NCBI RefSeq assembly: GCF_001053185.1
Contig: NZ_CSTD01000001.1
Span: 430,088 to 494,087, forward strand
Direction of reading: 5' to 3'
DNA length: 64,000 nt
Source of the DNA: Mycobacterium bohemicum DSM 44277
GTDB lineage: Bacteria > Actinomycetota > Actinomycetes > Mycobacteriales > Mycobacteriaceae
Below the pieces are notes generated by a model. That model did no database searches. It saw nothing but the letters and a program-made list of their open reading frames with translations, and had not been told where the DNA came from. Shown piece by piece: positions 55,284 through 63,552 of the stretch. The translations under genes were made by a program, and so were the position numbers. The number at the start of each line of letters is the position of its first letter. Positions within the stretch are counted from its first letter, which is position 1.

Positions 55284-55314
55284 CCTTAACCGAAAATAAT
55301 ATTTCCGTTTAAGG
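55284..55314. promoter_or_regulatory. Inverted repeat, probable TetR operator
   Basis: Two 15-nt arms (CCTTAACCGAAAATA and TATTTCCGTTTAAGG) pair with 13 of 15 matches around one central base. The site lies 32 nt before the DUF1214-like gene and 61 nt before the opposite gene at 55375. Its length and AT-rich dyad suit a TetR dimer site for the regulator encoded in the operon. Confidence 0.65.
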
Positions 55315-55374
55315 TCTGCTGACTATCGCAGCTGACGTACGCGAAAGTCAACGTCGAGCGGTAGGTTGGCACCC

Positions 55375-55761
55375 GTGACCCCCTCTTTTGACGACCTGGC
55401 CAAGTCGCAATACCTCCTGTTGACCACCTTCACCAAGGACGGCCGTCCCAAGCCGACCCCGATCTGGGCGGCCGCCAACGGGGACCGGCTGCTGGTCATC
55501 ACCGGGGCCGACTCGTGGAAGGTCAAGCGGATCCGCAACACGCCGCGCATCACGCTGGCCACCTGCACCATGCGCGGCCAGGCGACCAGCGAGGCCGTCG
55601 AGGGCACCGCGGTGGTCCTCGACGCATCGCAGACCCCGGCCGTCTACGACGCGATCGGCAAGCGGTACGGCCTCGTCGGCAAGCTGTTCAACTTCGTCAG
55701 CAAGTTGCGCGGCGGCGCGCACAACAACGTCGGCCTCGAACTCAGGACGGTCTCCGCCTGA
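55375..55761 (+). CDS. PPOX-class F420/flavin-dependent protein (Rv2061c-like)
   Basis: The 128-aa protein is a split beta-barrel of the PPOX/FDOR type: FDDLAKSQYLLLTTFTKDGRPKPTPIWAA, LLVITGADSWKVKRIRNTPRITLA, then a C-terminal helix and strand. It resembles M. tuberculosis Rv2061c and probably binds F420 or FMN. The GTG gives TPSFDDLAK; a start 9 nt upstream is also open. It is followed 2 nt later by a DJ-1/PfpI-type gene. Confidence 0.85.
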   Translation: MTPSFDDLAKSQYLLLTTFTKDGRPKPTPIWAAANGDRLLVITGADSWKVKRIRNTPRITLATCTMRGQATSEAVEGTAVVLDASQTPAVYDAIGKRYGLVGKLFNFVSKLRGGAHNNVGLELRTVSA

Positions 55762-55763
55762 CC

Positions 55764-56636
55764 GTGGGCACGGTCCTGATCCCCATCCCGGATCGCGACT
55801 TCGATCCGACCGAGGTCGCGGTGAGCTGGCGCGTCCTGACCCGCAGCGGTCACCGCGTGGTCTTCGCCACCGAGAGCGGTGGGCCCGGGGTCGCCGACGA
55901 CATCATGGTGACCGGCCGAGGGCTCGATGTCTGGTCCGTGCTGCCGGTGCTGGGCGCGGTCCCGCTGATCGGCCTGGCGCTGCGTGCCAACAAGGACGGG
56001 CGGCGCGCCTACCGGGAAATGGTGGCGTCAAACGAGTTTCGGCACCCCATCACGTGGGCCGAAGCCGGCCCGGACGGCGTCGACGCGCTGCTGCTGCCCG
56101 GTGGGCACCGGGCGCGGGGAATGCGCAGCTACATCGACAGCGACGCGCTGCACCGCCTCGTGGTGGACGCCTTCGCCCGCGGGATCCTGGTGGCCGCGAT
56201 CTGCCACGGCGTGCTGCTCGCCGCCCGCAGCATCGACCCCGCGACCGGGCGCTCGGTGCTGCACGGCCGCAAGACCACGGCGCTGACCTGGGCCATGGAA
56301 GGCCTGGCGTGGCGGCTCACCCGCATCACCCGGTTCTGGGACCGCGACTACTACCGCACGTATACCGAGGAGCCCGGCCGGCCCGCCGGCTACATGTCCG
56401 TGCAGTCGGAAGTGACTCGCGCCCTTGAGAATCCGGATGATTTCCGCGACGTCGTGCGCGGCTCGCCGGACTGGCGACGCAAGTCGTCGGGGATGGCGCG
56501 CGACACCGCGACCGATTCGCGGCCGGCGTTCGTCGTCGACGACGGCAACTACGTGTCGGCGCGGTGGCCGGGCGACACGCACACGTTCGCGTCCGTCGTC
56601 GCGCAAAAGCTGGGCCCGCTGCCGGACCCCGGGTGA
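55764..56636 (+). CDS. DJ-1/PfpI-type (class I amidotransferase-like) protein
   Basis: The 290-aa protein has a DJ-1/PfpI fold: TVLIPIPDRDFDPTEVAVSWRVL at the start, VDALLLPGGHRARGMR and the nucleophile elbow LVAAICHGVLLAAR with Cys. Insertions around residues 55-80 and 180-230 make it longer than simple PfpI proteins. Relatives act as deglycases, hydratases or chaperones; no substrate can be named. GTG start 2 nt after the PPOX gene. Confidence 0.8.
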   Translation: MGTVLIPIPDRDFDPTEVAVSWRVLTRSGHRVVFATESGGPGVADDIMVTGRGLDVWSVLPVLGAVPLIGLALRANKDGRRAYREMVASNEFRHPITWAEAGPDGVDALLLPGGHRARGMRSYIDSDALHRLVVDAFARGILVAAICHGVLLAARSIDPATGRSVLHGRKTTALTWAMEGLAWRLTRITRFWDRDYYRTYTEEPGRPAGYMSVQSEVTRALENPDDFRDVVRGSPDWRRKSSGMARDTATDSRPAFVVDDGNYVSARWPGDTHTFASVVAQKLGPLPDPG

Positions 56637-56649
56637 CCGGCGCCAAATC

Positions 56650-57252
56650 TCACTGCTGCGACGTGGCGCCGTAGCGCCGCCACCACTTGTACAGGTCGCC
56701 CAGGTCCGCCCCGCCGTTGACGGTGGCGAGGAGCAGTTGCGCGTCGCGGGTCCAGGCGATGTTGGCCCGGTCGTCGACCATGCCGCACACGATCTTGCCG
56801 CCGATCTGACCGCCCTTTGCGTCCAGCGTCCAGGTTCCCGGTCCCGACGGGCCCTGGCCGGGGCAGGGCGACTGCACCATGTCCCCGGCGGTGTCCTGAA
56901 AGTCTCCGGTCAGCGCGTCGAGGTCTTCATAGAGGGTGAACCGGGCGTAGGTCGGGTCGTCGGAGCCGGAGTTCTGCGTGCAATCCAGGCTGGCGACGGC
57001 GTCTTCGAACGGATCCGCGGCCCGCGCGCACGCCGCGACGCTGTACCCCGGGGGCAGCAACCCGACGATCTTTTGCTCGGCGGGGCTGAAGGCGGCCGCC
57101 GACGCCGGCTGCGCGGCCGAGCCCCGAGGGTCCGGCGCGGAATCGTCGCGGTCGACCAGTGCGATGCGGCCCACGCCGATCAGGACGGCCAGGACGACGA
57201 CGCCCGCGACGACGTCGAACCACCGGGCGCGTCGAGTCGCCGAGCGGCCCAT
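56650..57252 (-). CDS. Membrane-anchored hypothetical protein
   Basis: The 200-aa protein has one N-terminal membrane helix (WFDVVAGVVVLAVLIGVGRIAL), a Ser/Ala/Pro-rich linker and an extracytoplasmic domain of about 140 residues with four cysteines (VAACARA, SLDCTQN, QSPCPGQ, KIVCGMV) likely paired in disulfides. Similar domains occur in mycobacterial exported proteins, but I do not recognise the family. It lies between the DJ-1-like gene (convergent) and the dienelactone hydrolase gene (same strand, 51 nt apart). Confidence 0.75.
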   Translation of the reverse strand: MGRSATRRARWFDVVAGVVVLAVLIGVGRIALVDRDDSAPDPRGSAAQPASAAAFSPAEQKIVGLLPPGYSVAACARAADPFEDAVASLDCTQNSGSDDPTYARFTLYEDLDALTGDFQDTAGDMVQSPCPGQGPSGPGTWTLDAKGGQIGGKIVCGMVDDRANIAWTRDAQLLLATVNGGADLGDLYKWWRRYGATSQQ

Positions 57253-57303
57253 CGTCGCCTCCTCCGCAGACGGATCCCGGTCCCGAAACCGGCGCGAAGA
57301 ATC

Positions 57304-58011
57304 CTAACCCGCAGCGTCGGGGGCCAGGTGCTCTCCGAAGAACGCGAAGACGCGGCTCCAGGCGTCCTCGGTGGCGTCCCGGTCGTAGCCGAAGCCGGCG
57401 ATCCGAATCAACGGCTGGGCGGGAAGTTCGTTGGCGAAGCTGTGCCCGACGCCGGGGTAGACCTTGATGTCGGCGGTGATGTTCTTGCGCGCGGTCACCT
57501 CCCGCAGCCGCTCGGGCGCGCCCTTGCCCAGGGGGTCACTGCCGCCGAAGCTGGCCACGATGGGGCACGCCCCGTCCAGGGTTTCGCCGAGGTTGCGGGG
57601 CAGGGGAGTGCCGTAGAAGGGCGCCGAGGCCGCGAACCCCTTCGGGGACATGACCAGAGCGAACTGGCCGCCCATGCAGAACCCGGCGATGCCGACGCGC
57701 CCCGAGCACTCCGGCATGGCCAGCAGGTGCGCGCGGGCGGCCAGGATGTCGTCGAGGGCGCGGCCACGCTGCGTCATCAACTCCCGCATGACCCGGCTGA
57801 TGCACCGGATGCGGCCGCCGCGCGAGTACATGTCCGGGGTGAGCGCCAGATAGCCGGCCCGGGCGATGCGGTCGTTGGTCGACTGCTTGTCGCGGCCGTA
57901 GCCGAACGCGTCGTGGATCACCACCACGCCCGGCCACGGGCCGCCGCCCGCCGGGGTGCTCAATAGCGCATCGATGGGCCCGTCGGGGGTGCTGATCTGA
58001 ATCGTGGTCAT
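57304..58011 (-). CDS. Dienelactone hydrolase family protein (Rv2054-like)
   Basis: The 235-aa protein has the dienelactone hydrolase fold with Cys as nucleophile in GIAGFCMGGQFAL, an Asp in FGGSDPLGKG and a His in YPGVGHSFANE. It starts TTIQISTPDGPIDALLSTPAGGG at ATG 58011; the frame is open upstream to 58086. M. tuberculosis Rv2054 has the same length and neighbours (fxsA). The natural substrate is unknown; aromatic degradation is not evident here. Confidence 0.9.
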   Translation of the reverse strand: MTTIQISTPDGPIDALLSTPAGGGPWPGVVVIHDAFGYGRDKQSTNDRIARAGYLALTPDMYSRGGRIRCISRVMRELMTQRGRALDDILAARAHLLAMPECSGRVGIAGFCMGGQFALVMSPKGFAASAPFYGTPLPRNLGETLDGACPIVASFGGSDPLGKGAPERLREVTARKNITADIKVYPGVGHSFANELPAQPLIRIAGFGYDRDATEDAWSRVFAFFGEHLAPDAAG

Positions 58012-58084
58012 AGCGTCATCTAACTGCAGCCGAGAAGTCCCCCACACGGGGAACTGCGGCCCCGCCCGCGGACGTTGGCGTGTC

Positions 58085-58603
58085 ATGGTGTCGCGGCTGT
58101 TGTTGATCTATGCCGTCGTCGAACTGGCGGCGGTCTTCGCCCTGGTGTCGACGGTCGGTTGGGGCTGGACTCTGCTGGTGCTGCTGGCCACGTCCCTGCT
58201 CGGCTGGGGCCTGCTGGCGCCGATGGCCGGTTCGCACCTCATCCAGCGGATCGGGCAGCTGCGGTCCGGCCTGACCGAGCGGCGTGTGGCGGGCGACAGC
58301 GCGATGATCACGCTGGCCATGGCCCTGGTCATGGTTCCCGGTCTGGTGACCACCGCGCTGGGGCTGTTGCTGCTGGTGCCGCCGATCCGGTCGGTCGCCG
58401 GCCCCGGACTGGCCGCAGTCGCGGTGCGCGGGCTGCGCAGACGGGTTCCGCTGGTCAGCTACGCGACCGCGTTCGCGACGGCGTCGGCCCGCGGCTATTC
58501 CGGCGACCCCGGCCCGCGCGGTGACTACATCGACGGCGAGGTCATCGACGTGCACGACGTCGACCCGCCGGCCCTGCCCCATCGGGGGGCCGGGCGCGTC
58601 TGA
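58085..58603 (+). CDS. fxsA: FxsA-family membrane protein
   Basis: The 172-aa protein has about four membrane segments ([67 protein letters not shown]) and the FxsA core with the RxxxGDSA-like loop [10 protein letters not shown]. In E. coli FxsA sequesters a phage exclusion protein; its normal role is unknown. The polar tail is rich in Asp and Gly. It precedes lnt, as in other mycobacteria. Confidence 0.88.
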   Translation: MVSRLLLIYAVVELAAVFALVSTVGWGWTLLVLLATSLLGWGLLAPMAGSHLIQRIGQLRSGLTERRVAGDSAMITLAMALVMVPGLVTTALGLLLLVPPIRSVAGPGLAAVAVRGLRRRVPLVSYATAFATASARGYSGDPGPRGDYIDGEVIDVHDVDPPALPHRGAGRV

Positions 58604-58664
58604 CCCGTATGGTCTCGGAGCCCCGGCCGCTCGCGAGGCTTGCACCAGGCACACGCGCCCCGGC

Positions 58665-60515
58665 GTGTCGTGTGCGTGGTGTCAGTGTCGCGGTCTAGCC
58701 GGGAGAGTTTTGCGGACAACCCACCCAACAACGCGGCGTTCACCCTTTCTCGTATACACATCAAGATGTGTAAAAGAGGCAGGCCTCCTGCTGTGCGCCA
58801 GCTTCCCGCCGCTGAACTGGTGGTGGGCCGCGTTCGCCGCGGCCGCCCTGCTCGCCTGGGTGCTCACCCGCCCGGCGACCACCCCCGCGGGCGGTCTGGG
58901 CTACGGATTCCTGTTCGGCCTCGCCTTCTACCTGCCGCTGTTGCCGTGGATCAGCAACCTGGTCGGTGCCATACCGTGGCTGGCGCTGGCGGCCGTGTGC
59001 GCGCTGTTCCCCGGGCTGTTCGGCCTGGCCGCCGTGGTGACGCGGCGGCTGCCCGGCTGGCCGATCTGGTTCGCCGTGCTGTGGGCCGCGCAGGAATGGC
59101 TGAAGTCGATCGGCCCGTTCGGCGGTTTCCCGTGGGGCTCGGTCGCGTTCGGCCAGGCCCAGGGCCCACTGCTGCCGTTGGTCCAGCTCGGCGGGGTGGC
59201 CCTGCTGTCGGCCGCGGTCATGCTGGTCGGTTTCAGCGCGACCGCCATCGCCCTGGAGATCGTCACCTGGTGGAAAGCCGGCCTCCGGGGCGCGGGCGCC
59301 ACCGGTACCCAGCCGCCCGCGGTGTTGCTGCCGGGCCTGTCGATCTGCATGGTGCTGCTGGCCGCGATCGTCGTGTGGCCGCAGGTGCGCCACGCCGGGA
59401 TGGGCGCCGGGGGCGAGCCCTCGGTGACGGTCGCCGCCGTGCAGGGCAACGTGCCGCGGCTGGGGCTCGACTTCAACGCCCAGCGCCGGGCCGTGCTGGA
59501 CAACCACGTCCGCGAGACGCTGCAACTGGCCGAGGACGTGCGGGCGGGGGCCGCGCCGCAACCGCAGTTCGTGATCTGGCCGGAGGACTCGTCGGACATC
59601 GATCCGTTCGTCAATGCCGACGCCGGGCAGCAGATCTCCCAGGCCGCCGCGGCGATCGGCGCGCCGATCCTCATCGGGACCGTCCTCGACGTCCCGGGGC
59701 GCCCCCGGCAGGCGCCCGAGTACACCAACACCGTCATCGTGTGGAATCCGGTCACCGGGCCGGCCGACCGCCACGACAAGGAAATCGTGCAGCCCTTCGG
59801 GGAGTACCTGCCGATGCCCTGGCTCTTCAAGCACCTGTCCGGCTACGCGGACCGGGCCGGCCACATGGTGCCCCGCGGCGGCAGCGGCGTGGTGCACATC
59901 GCCGGGGTCCCGCTGGGGGTGACCACCTGCTGGGAGGTCCTGTTCGACCGCGCGCCCCGCAAGGCGGTCCTCAACGGAGCCCAGCTGCTCGCGGTACCCG
60001 CCAACAACGCCACCTTCAACCAGGCGATGAGCGCCCAGCAGCTGGCGTTCGCCAAGGTCAGGGCCGTCGAACACGACCGATACGTCATCGTCGCCGGCAC
60101 GACCGGCATCAGCGCGGTCATCGCCCCCGACGGGGCCGACCTGGTGCGCACCGAGTTCTTCCAGCCCGCCTACCTGGACATCCAGGTGCGGCTCAAGACC
60201 AAGCTGACGCCGGCGACCCGCTGGGGGCCGATCGTGCAGTGGGTCCTGGTCGCGGCGGCCGGAGCGGTCATCCTGGCCGGGATACGGCACAATGGGTGGT
60301 TCCCTCGCCCGGTGCGTCCGGGGCCCGGGCCCCGGGACGGGTCCGGAGACGCCGGTGAACCCCGTGCGAAGGCGTCGCAGGACACGGCCGCCGGCGAGGG
60401 CGGGTTGGCCACAGCGCAGGAGCGTCCGCCGGACGACGGCACGGAGTCGACGGACGACATCCCGCCCGGCCAGGACGGCCAACCCGAACTCGGGCAACCA
60501 AAAGGAGCTACATGA
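58665..60515 (+). CDS. lnt: Apolipoprotein N-acyltransferase Lnt (5' end disturbed)
   Basis: Lnt adds a third acyl chain to lipoproteins at the outer face of the membrane. Five or more membrane helices (from [17 protein letters not shown] on) are followed by a nitrilase domain with Glu in [10 protein letters not shown], Lys in [14 protein letters not shown] and Cys in [11 protein letters not shown]. From [10 protein letters not shown] onward the protein is normal. Before that, the frame runs through a 38-nt sequence resembling a library junction adapter (58745-58782), so the true N-terminus and first helix are uncertain. GTG 58665 is only the furthest plausible start. In M. tuberculosis lnt and ppm1 are fused; here they are separate and overlap in ATGA. 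Confidence 0.85.
   Translation: MSCAWCQCRGLAGRVLRTTHPTTRRSPFLVYTSRCVKEAGLLLCASFPPLNWWWAAFAAAALLAWVLTRPATTPAGGLGYGFLFGLAFYLPLLPWISNLVGAIPWLALAAVCALFPGLFGLAAVVTRRLPGWPIWFAVLWAAQEWLKSIGPFGGFPWGSVAFGQAQGPLLPLVQLGGVALLSAAVMLVGFSATAIALEIVTWWKAGLRGAGATGTQPPAVLLPGLSICMVLLAAIVVWPQVRHAGMGAGGEPSVTVAAVQGNVPRLGLDFNAQRRAVLDNHVRETLQLAEDVRAGAAPQPQFVIWPEDSSDIDPFVNADAGQQISQAAAAIGAPILIGTVLDVPGRPRQAPEYTNTVIVWNPVTGPADRHDKEIVQPFGEYLPMPWLFKHLSGYADRAGHMVPRGGSGVVHIAGVPLGVTTCWEVLFDRAPRKAVLNGAQLLAVPANNATFNQAMSAQQLAFAKVRAVEHDRYVIVAGTTGISAVIAPDGADLVRTEFFQPAYLDIQVRLKTKLTPATRWGPIVQWVLVAAAGAVILAGIRHNGWFPRPVRPGPGPRDGSGDAGEPRAKASQDTAAGEGGLATAQERPPDDGTESTDDIPPGQDGQPELGQPKGAT
58745..58782. other. Tn5 mosaic-end pair / mate-pair junction adapter-like sequence
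   Basis: The 38 nt match the synthetic mosaic end CTGTCTCTTATACACATCT followed by its reverse complement at 33 of 38 positions by hand count. That head-to-head order is the layout of the junction adapter used in tagmentation mate-pair libraries. It sits where the lnt 5' coding sequence should be and has no mycobacterial explanation. Confidence 0.75.
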
Positions 60516-61315
60516 CCACCGGCAAGCCGGCGCCCAGGGTCCCGGGCGACGTTTCCAGCCCGCCCAGCCAGCGGACACTGGTGATCATCCCGACCTACAA
60601 CGAGCGGGAGAACCTGCCGGTGATCCACCGGCGGCTCAAGGACGCGTGCCCGCAGGTGCATCTGCTCATCGTCGATGACAGCAGCCCCGACGGCACCGGG
60701 GAGCTCGCCGACGAGCTGGCGGCGGCCGACCCCGGCCGCACGCACGTCATGCACCGCACCGCCAAAGACGGGCTGGGGGCGGCCTACCTGGCCGGGTTCG
60801 CCTGGGGCCTGGCCCGGGATTACTCCGTGCTCGTCGAGATGGACGCGGACGGCAGTCACGCCCCCGAACAGCTCCATCTCCTCCTCGGCGCGGTCGACCA
60901 GGGAGCCGATCTGGCCATCGGCTCGCGATACGTCGAGGGCGGCGCGGTGCGGAATTGGCCGTGGCGGCGCTGGGCCCTGTCCTGGACGGCCAACACCTAT
61001 GCCCGCCTGGCCCTCGGCATCGGCGTGCACGACATCACCGCCGGCTACCGCGCCTACCGCCGCGAGGTCCTCGAGGCGATAGGCCTCGACGGTGTGGACT
61101 CCAAGGGTTACTGCTTCCAGATCGACCTGACGTGGCGCACGGTCTGCAACGGGTTCAGCATCGCCGAGGTGCCGATCACTTTCACCGAGCGCGAACTCGG
61201 GGTGTCCAAGATGAGCGGTTCCAACATCCGCGAGGCGCTGGTGAAGGTCACCCGGTGGGGCGTGCAGGGTCGGCTCGACCACGGCAACACCGCCCGGGCG
61301 CACGACCACGCCTGA
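60512..61315 (+). CDS. ppm1: Polyprenol monophosphomannose synthase Ppm1
   Basis: Ppm1 transfers mannose from GDP-mannose to polyprenyl phosphate; the product feeds lipomannan, lipoarabinomannan and protein mannosylation. The 267-aa GT2 enzyme has [16 protein letters not shown], the [14 protein letters not shown] metal-binding region, [11 protein letters not shown] (DxD-type) and [16 protein letters not shown] near the C-terminus. The ATG overlaps the lnt stop by 4 nt. It converges on rbpA. Confidence 0.96.
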   Translation: MTTGKPAPRVPGDVSSPPSQRTLVIIPTYNERENLPVIHRRLKDACPQVHLLIVDDSSPDGTGELADELAAADPGRTHVMHRTAKDGLGAAYLAGFAWGLARDYSVLVEMDADGSHAPEQLHLLLGAVDQGADLAIGSRYVEGGAVRNWPWRRWALSWTANTYARLALGIGVHDITAGYRAYRREVLEAIGLDGVDSKGYCFQIDLTWRTVCNGFSIAEVPITFTERELGVSKMSGSNIREALVKVTRWGVQGRLDHGNTARAHDHA

Positions 61316-61331
61316 GGTGGTCGCTGCGCGG

Positions 61332-61667
61332 CTATCCGCGGCGGCGTGACCGGATGATCTCCAGGCGCTCCTTGAGCAGCTCGTCGAGTTCCTCGACAGA
61401 GCGCCGCTCCAGCAGCATGTCCCAGTGCGTGCGCGGCGGCTTCACCTTCTTCGGCTCGGGCAGGTCACCCTCGATCAGGGTGCCCTCCATGCCGTTGCGG
61501 CACAGCCAGGTGCCGGGGATTTCGGCGTCGTCGGCGAAGGGAACCTCGAATTCCTCGCCGTTGTCCGTGCGGTAGCGGGCGATCTGGCGCGGCGCCAGGT
61601 CGTGGTTGCGGTCCGTCTCGTAGCTCACGGCTCCAAGGCGACTGCCTCTCAAGACGCGATCAGCCAT
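61332..61667 (-). CDS. rbpA: RNA polymerase-binding protein RbpA
   Basis: RbpA binds RNA polymerase and the housekeeping sigma factor and stabilises open complexes. The 111-aa protein has the N-terminal tail MADRVLRGSRLGAVSYETDR, the beta-barrel core (FEVPFADDAEIPGTWLCRNGMEG), the basic linker PEPKKVKPPRTHWDML and the sigma-interacting C-terminal helices RRSVEELDELLKERLEIIR. The length equals M. tuberculosis RbpA. The ATG at 61667 is the family start; the frame is open upstream but not used. Confidence 0.97.
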   Translation of the reverse strand: MADRVLRGSRLGAVSYETDRNHDLAPRQIARYRTDNGEEFEVPFADDAEIPGTWLCRNGMEGTLIEGDLPEPKKVKPPRTHWDMLLERRSVEELDELLKERLEIIRSRRRG

Positions 61668-61833
61668 GTGTGCTACTCCTCTGGGTTCTGCGTGTTCTTC
61701 CGGTGGGCGCGATGATGTCCGTGTGGCAAACGTCATGCCGGCCTGCTTAGTTCCCGGGCGGGCATGCCGGATGCGCGACGCGACCCTCAATGATACCGGG
61801 ATCGCGGACGCTGCCCGACTAAAGTCGGCAGGC

Positions 61834-62184
61834 GTGACCCGCCGCGCCCGCCCCCAACCGTGCCGTTGGTGCGGTCGGGACGTGTCCGACGCCGGGATGG
61901 GCCGTCGCCGGCAGTACTGTCGCCAGTCGTGCCGTCAGCGGGCCTACGAGCAGCGCGCCTCGCTGACCCGCGCGGGGGCGGCCGACCTGCCGGCGGACGC
62001 CGTGGTGCTGTCGGCCGACGACGCCGCCGACCTGTCTGACCGCATCTATCAGGTGCGATGCGCCGCCGAGGACGTCGCGACGGCCGTGGAGGAGGGCGCC
62101 GGGGCGTCCGAAATTCGGGAATTGTGCGACGTGCTGATCCACGCCGCGAGGGCCGCCGACGGCTGGCGTCGCGCCGGCGTCTGA
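61834..62184 (+). CDS. Small zinc-ribbon-like hypothetical protein (Rv2049c region)
   Basis: The 116-aa protein has an N-terminal cysteine motif (QPCRWCGRDV ... RRRQYCRQSCRQRAYEQR) that should bind one zinc ion and is arginine-rich, suggesting nucleic-acid contact. An acidic helical C-terminal half follows (DAADLSDRIYQVRCAAEDVATAV). I chose the GTG at 61834. From memory, M. tuberculosis Rv2049c lies at the same place before pks12. The function is unknown. Confidence 0.7.
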   Translation: MTRRARPQPCRWCGRDVSDAGMGRRRQYCRQSCRQRAYEQRASLTRAGAADLPADAVVLSADDAADLSDRIYQVRCAAEDVATAVEEGAGASEIRELCDVLIHAARAADGWRRAGV

Positions 62185-62626
62185 TCGGATCGTTCGCCAC
62201 CCGGGCACGGGCATGCGCATGAGCATCGCCCATCGATATCCGGGTACAGTCGCGCCATGGGCGATGGGCCGGGTGTACCCAGGTGGGCGGGAATTCCGTG
62301 CGCGCCGCGTGCGTCGGGAGCGCACCGTCGGATCGATCACCATCAGGCGTTCCGCACGCCCAGGACGATCCGCCGGCCGGTTCTTCTCTAGGCAGCCGGG
62401 GGCATCGAACGTTTTGAAATCGCGCCGGAGTTGGCCATACTCGCCAGCGGAATTCTTGGGCCGGAGGGCAGCACGACGCTCCCCGACAGGGCCCCCGGAA
62501 AGGCCCCCGAAAAGGCCCCCGAAAAGGCGAAGACTTCGCTTCGTGCAGCAAATTCCGTGACTCTGCGGCGCCGTCCCTTCGGCGCGCAGACGGCCAACGT
62601 TAGGCGAGGGTTAGGCGAGGGTAGTG
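62185..62626. promoter_or_regulatory. Upstream region of pks12
   Basis: About 440 nt without a gene. It holds the 12-bp tandem repeat at 62490-62528 and a direct repeat of GTTAGGCGAGG just before the pks12 start, where GAGGG can serve as ribosome site. The pks12 promoter is probably here; no clear -10/-35 pair stood out. Confidence 0.4.
62490..62528. repeat. Short tandem repeat of about 12 bp, 3 copies
   Basis: Three imperfect copies of GGCCCCCGAAAA lie in a row (the first reads GGCCCCCGGAAA), upstream of pks12. Copy number may vary among strains by slippage. No function is evident. Confidence 0.7.
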
Positions 62627-63552
62627 ATGGTTGATCAACTCCAGCATGCGACCGAGGCGCTGCGCAAAGCGCTGGTCCAGGTGGATCGCCTGAAGCGCAC
62701 CAACCGTGCGCTGCTGGAGCGGGCGAACGAGCCCATCGCCATCGTCGGAATGTCCTGCCGCTTCCCGGGCGGCGTCGACTCCCCTGAGGGCCTGTGGCAG
62801 ATGGTCGCCGACGGCCGCGACGTGATCTCGGATTTTCCCACCGACCGCGGATGGGACGTGGCGGGGCTGTTCGACCCCGACCCCGACGCGCGGCACAAGA
62901 CGTACGCGCGCACCGGCGGCTTCGTGGACGGTGTCGCCGATTTCGACGCGGCGTTCTTCGGCATCGCGCCGAGTGAGGCCCTGGCCATGGACCCCCAGCA
63001 CCGGATGCTGCTGGAGCTGTCGTGGGAGGCGCTGGAGCGGGCCGGGATCGACCCCACCCGCCTGCGCGGCAGCGCGACGGGGGTGTTCGCCGGGCTCATC
63101 GTCCAGGGCTACGGGATGCTGGCCGAGGAAATCGAGGGCTACCGGCTGACCGGCATGACGTCCAGCGTGGCGTCGGGGCGGGTGTCGTATGTGCTGGGGC
63201 TGGAGGGCCCGGCGGTGTCGGTGGACACCGCGTGTTCGTCGTCGCTGGTGGCGCTGCACATGGCGGTGCAGTCGCTGCGCTCTGGCGAGTGCGACCTGGC
63301 GCTGGCCGGCGGCGCGACCGTCAACGCCACCCCGACGGTGTTCGTGGAGTTCAGCCGGCACCGCGGGCTCGCGCCCGACGGCCGGTGCAAGGCGTACGCG
63401 GGGGCCGCCGACGGCGTCGGCTGGTCCGAGGGCGGCGCGATGTTGGTGGTGGAGCGGCTCTCGGACGCGCAGCGGTTGGGGCATCCGGTGTTCGCGGTGG
63501 TGCGCGGCACCGCGGTCAACCAGGACGGCGCGTCCAACGGCCTGACCGCGCC
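62627..63552 (+). pseudogene. pks12: Mycoketide polyketide synthase Pks12, only the first 309 codons
   Basis: Pks12 makes the mycoketide chain of mannosyl phosphomycoketides and is normally about 4100 aa. Here only the N-terminal docking coiled coil ([26 protein letters not shown] cut short) and most of the first ketosynthase are present: [30 protein letters not shown] and the active-site Cys in [12 protein letters not shown]. After [12 protein letters not shown], where NGPSQQRV should follow, the sequence changes abruptly to unrelated DNA. Both catalytic His motifs, and all later domains, are missing. The start is ATG 62627; a GTG one codon earlier is open. The frame runs on as nonsense to 63718. 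Confidence 0.88.
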
